Source: Sphingobacterium sp. B16(2022)
GTDB lineage: Bacteria; Bacteroidota; Bacteroidia; Sphingobacteriales; Sphingobacteriaceae
Assembly: GCF_012030425.1 (NCBI RefSeq)
Contig: NZ_JAAUVN010000001.1
Location: 1-64,000, forward strand
DNA: 64,000 nt
Direction: 5' to 3'
Made by a program: the position numbers and the translations under genes. Below, in pieces: positions 62,375 to 64,000 of this stretch (position 1 is the stretch's first letter; every line of letters begins with the position of its first letter). The notes under the pieces were generated by a model. It searched no databases and was not told the origin of the DNA. It saw only the letters and a list, made by a program, of their open reading frames with translations.

Positions 62375-63007
62375 ATGTTCGGTTTTCTTTTTTTAGGACT
62401 GGCGTTTCTTTTCATTGTTATTTTTTATTTTGCAATTGGGCGAAATAGGCCGATGTTGATCCTGAATGGGATCTTGACAACGATCATTGGTGGCCTGTCT
62501 TTTTTAGGTATTTTTAGGGCTTATCCACCATTATTTATAATGGCTTTAATCGGTAGCATTTTGTTGAATGTTGCTATATATCGGAAAGTGAAGAGCGCTC
62601 GGGTAAACGTCACGTTATTATTGATAATTCAGTCGCTTAGGATCGTCATTGAGTATTATCTTTATCAGTTATATCTCGAAAAATTAATTCCTCAGATTAT
62701 GACTTTTAAAGGTTTTAATTTTGATATTATAATAGGGATATTCAGTGTTGTGTTTCTGGTTATTTCCTTATTCAGGAAATCTATCTTGAATAATTGGATA
62801 TTTGCACTGTGGAATTATGCTGGTATTGTTTCGCTGATTTCCATTGTCCTTATAGGGATATTTTCCTCCCCGGTACCGATACAGCAATTTAGTTTTGATC
62901 AGCCCAATGTTGCCGTTCTTTGTTTTCCTTATGCATTACTGCCAACAATTATTGTTCCTATAGCACTATTGTCACATATATTACTGCTAAGAGATAGAAA
63001 GCGGTAG
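62375..63007 (+). CDS. Predicted polytopic membrane protein, unknown function
   Basis: The 210-residue protein has about six hydrophobic segments (FLFLGLAFLFIVIFYFAIG at the start, then near 29-50, 52-66, 115-135, 145-165 and 180-205). Short basic loops separate them (YRKVKSARVN), and the end is RDRKR. By the positive-inside rule the C-terminus is cytosolic. No enzymatic motif or family is recognised. It is followed by a strong bidirectional terminator shared with the amidase gene. Confidence 0.7.
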   Translation: MFGFLFLGLAFLFIVIFYFAIGRNRPMLILNGILTTIIGGLSFLGIFRAYPPLFIMALIGSILLNVAIYRKVKSARVNVTLLLIIQSLRIVIEYYLYQLYLEKLIPQIMTFKGFNFDIIIGIFSVVFLVISLFRKSILNNWIFALWNYAGIVSLISIVLIGIFSSPVPIQQFSFDQPNVAVLCFPYALLPTIIVPIALLSHILLLRDRKR

Positions 63008-63085
63008 AATAATTTTTTATAATTATAATGAGAATTTAAACAGGTAGAAGCTGTTGAAAGTGCGGAAGTAATATTACTATTTAAG

Positions 63086-63124
63086 TACAAAGTCTGTCTC
63101 TTATCTTGAGAGACAGACTTTGTA
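63086..63124. terminator. Bidirectional terminator, membrane gene / PNGase F-like gene
   Basis: TACAAAGTCTGTCTCT (63086-63101) and its complement (63109-63124) form a 16-bp perfect stem with a 7-nt loop. It lies in the gap between converging genes. Confidence 0.9.
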
Positions 63125-63148
63125 TAGCAGTATTGCTTATTATTGATA

Positions 63149-64000
63149 TTATTGGGTTATCAAATAAGCAGATACTAAATATTTACTTTCTGTTTTCTCA
63201 AATTCGGCATCTGGTATAGCTATCTTTATGCTATGCTTGCCTTTTTTTAGTGGTCCTAAATTGATAACACGAGTAGGAACTGGTCCTCCTGGGCACCAAG
63301 AACGACGTTCTTTACTGATGTTTCCGAAATATATACCATTTGGTTGCGTATTATAGATTTCGTAAGGTGTACAGTCCTGGTTCATATCTATACGTATATA
63401 TTCTTTAGCATCCAAATCAATAATGTGCTGTCTCCAATTGTATTCTTCTCCACCTTCAGCTGCACCATGACCAGATGAAATAAGATAAAGAACAGTCGTC
63501 TTGGTGTCTTCAGGTAATTCAAATTCTACCTCTTTACTATTTTTTCCAGCTGTTTTGTCCTTTCCATCTAAACTGTAGTAGCTTAACAGGGAAATTGCTT
63601 TTTCCGAAGATAAGGTTGTTTTTTTGTCGCTTATTAAATCAACAGATACGTTGAACGTTAATAATGAACCATCGCATCCGATTACTTCTCTTTGGCCTGC
63701 TCCGGTAGTTCCAAATACTTCTGTTACGAGATACATTTCTTTATCGGTTTGTTTTATCGTACTGATCATCTGATCTATTTGAGCTTCGTAAGGTATATGG
63801 TCTGGATGACGACTTCGGTACATGAACGGTGTCATAATACGTAGTATTTCAAACCGTTCACCCTTTTCCTTGTCAAATTTCTCACCTTTTGGCATAACAA
63901 CTAAAGTCACTCGGCCAATTCTATCGTAATTATCGCAGCCCGCTTTAATTGTAACTTTAATCTTAAGGTTATTGCCAATTTGCTTTATTTCGCTCGGATT
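63149..64000 (-). CDS. PNGase F-like peptide N-glycosidase (amidase), C-terminal part
   Basis: The minus-strand frame stays open to the right edge, giving the last 283 residues of a larger protein. It matches peptide-N4-(N-acetyl-beta-glucosaminyl)asparagine amidase F, which removes N-glycans from glycoproteins. Shared features include AGCDNYDRIGRVTLVV (the catalytic Asp, Asp60 of PNGase F), FEILRIMTPFMYR, a glutamate in YLVTEVFGTTG (Glu118), GEEYNWRQHIIDL (Glu206) and RRSWCPGGPVPTRVINLGPL. An in-frame GTG at 63910 is not the start, because the conserved strand lies upstream of it. The signal peptide and remaining N-terminus are outside the window. Such enzymes are secreted. Confidence 0.85.
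   Translation of the reverse strand, partial: NPSEIKQIGNNLKIKVTIKAGCDNYDRIGRVTLVVMPKGEKFDKEKGERFEILRIMTPFMYRSRHPDHIPYEAQIDQMISTIKQTDKEMYLVTEVFGTTGAGQREVIGCDGSLLTFNVSVDLISDKKTTLSSEKAISLLSYYSLDGKDKTAGKNSKEVEFELPEDTKTTVLYLISSGHGAAEGGEEYNWRQHIIDLDAKEYIRIDMNQDCTPYEIYNTQPNGIYFGNISKERRSWCPGGPVPTRVINLGPLKKGKHSIKIAIPDAEFEKTESKYLVSAYLITQ

Overview
The window is a stretch of chromosome from a Bacteroidota bacterium, most likely family Sphingobacteriaceae and probably genus Sphingobacterium. The evidence is low GC, SusC/SusD and FecR-type regulation, DUF4974 and STN domains, a PNGase F-like gene, and recurrent TAnnTTTG (-7) promoter boxes, in one case with a TTTG box 19 nt upstream, which is the promoter form of this phylum. 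Genus assignment is inference; no rRNA gene is present. I see no tRNA, rRNA, CRISPR array or prophage. The only mobile DNA is the 3' end of an IS3-family element at the extreme left edge.

Layout, left half. After the IS remnant (1-127) come aspC, a CDF metal exporter with a cysteine-rich tail, lepA-folD, an alanine/lysine-rich lipoprotein, and a convergent hisG-hisD pair. That pair is preceded by a previously unlisted 19-residue leader peptide with seven histidines and a terminator: a complete his attenuator. Next are two Gfo/Idh/MocA oxidoreductases in tandem, a secreted repeat protein, queE, the canonical thrS-infC-rpmI-rplT translation operon (infC starts with TTG), a 761-residue TPR protein, a 31-codon orphan gene with its own terminator, nhaA, a SusC/SusD pair, a threonine-aldolase-type enzyme, a DEAD-box helicase-like protein that has lost most of its catalytic motifs, and a 2H phosphoesterase.

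Layout, right half. An NRAMP metal transporter fused to a universal stress domain precedes a 1940-residue DUF4011/SF1 helicase/nuclease-like/DUF3320 protein with an N-terminal transglutaminase-like domain. This resembles the single-gene antiviral candidate called Hhe and is the best candidate here for an under-described system. Then follow an outer-membrane barrel, an ECF sigma/FecR/STN-repeat-protein operon, the rpsF-rpsR-rplI ribosomal operon, ligA-dapA, an acyltransferase/glycosyltransferase pair, WbqC, ppk2, DUF3050, an EEP-family hydrolase, FKBP and cyclophilin foldases, folB, a metallophosphoesterase, pirin, an ANT(6)-like nucleotidyltransferase, DUF808, a methyltransferase, an LRR-NTF2 protein resembling polymorphic-toxin immunity proteins, two unknown membrane proteins, and the C-terminal 283 residues of a PNGase F-like amidase cut by the right edge.

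Most of the window is housekeeping sequence in short operons separated by strong, often bidirectional, intrinsic terminators. The accessory or unusual content is the his attenuator, the 31-codon gene, the degenerate helicase, the Hhe-like protein, the FecR operon with the surface-repeat protein, an orphan terminator suggesting a small RNA near 51.2 kb, and the immunity-like cluster near 60-63 kb.
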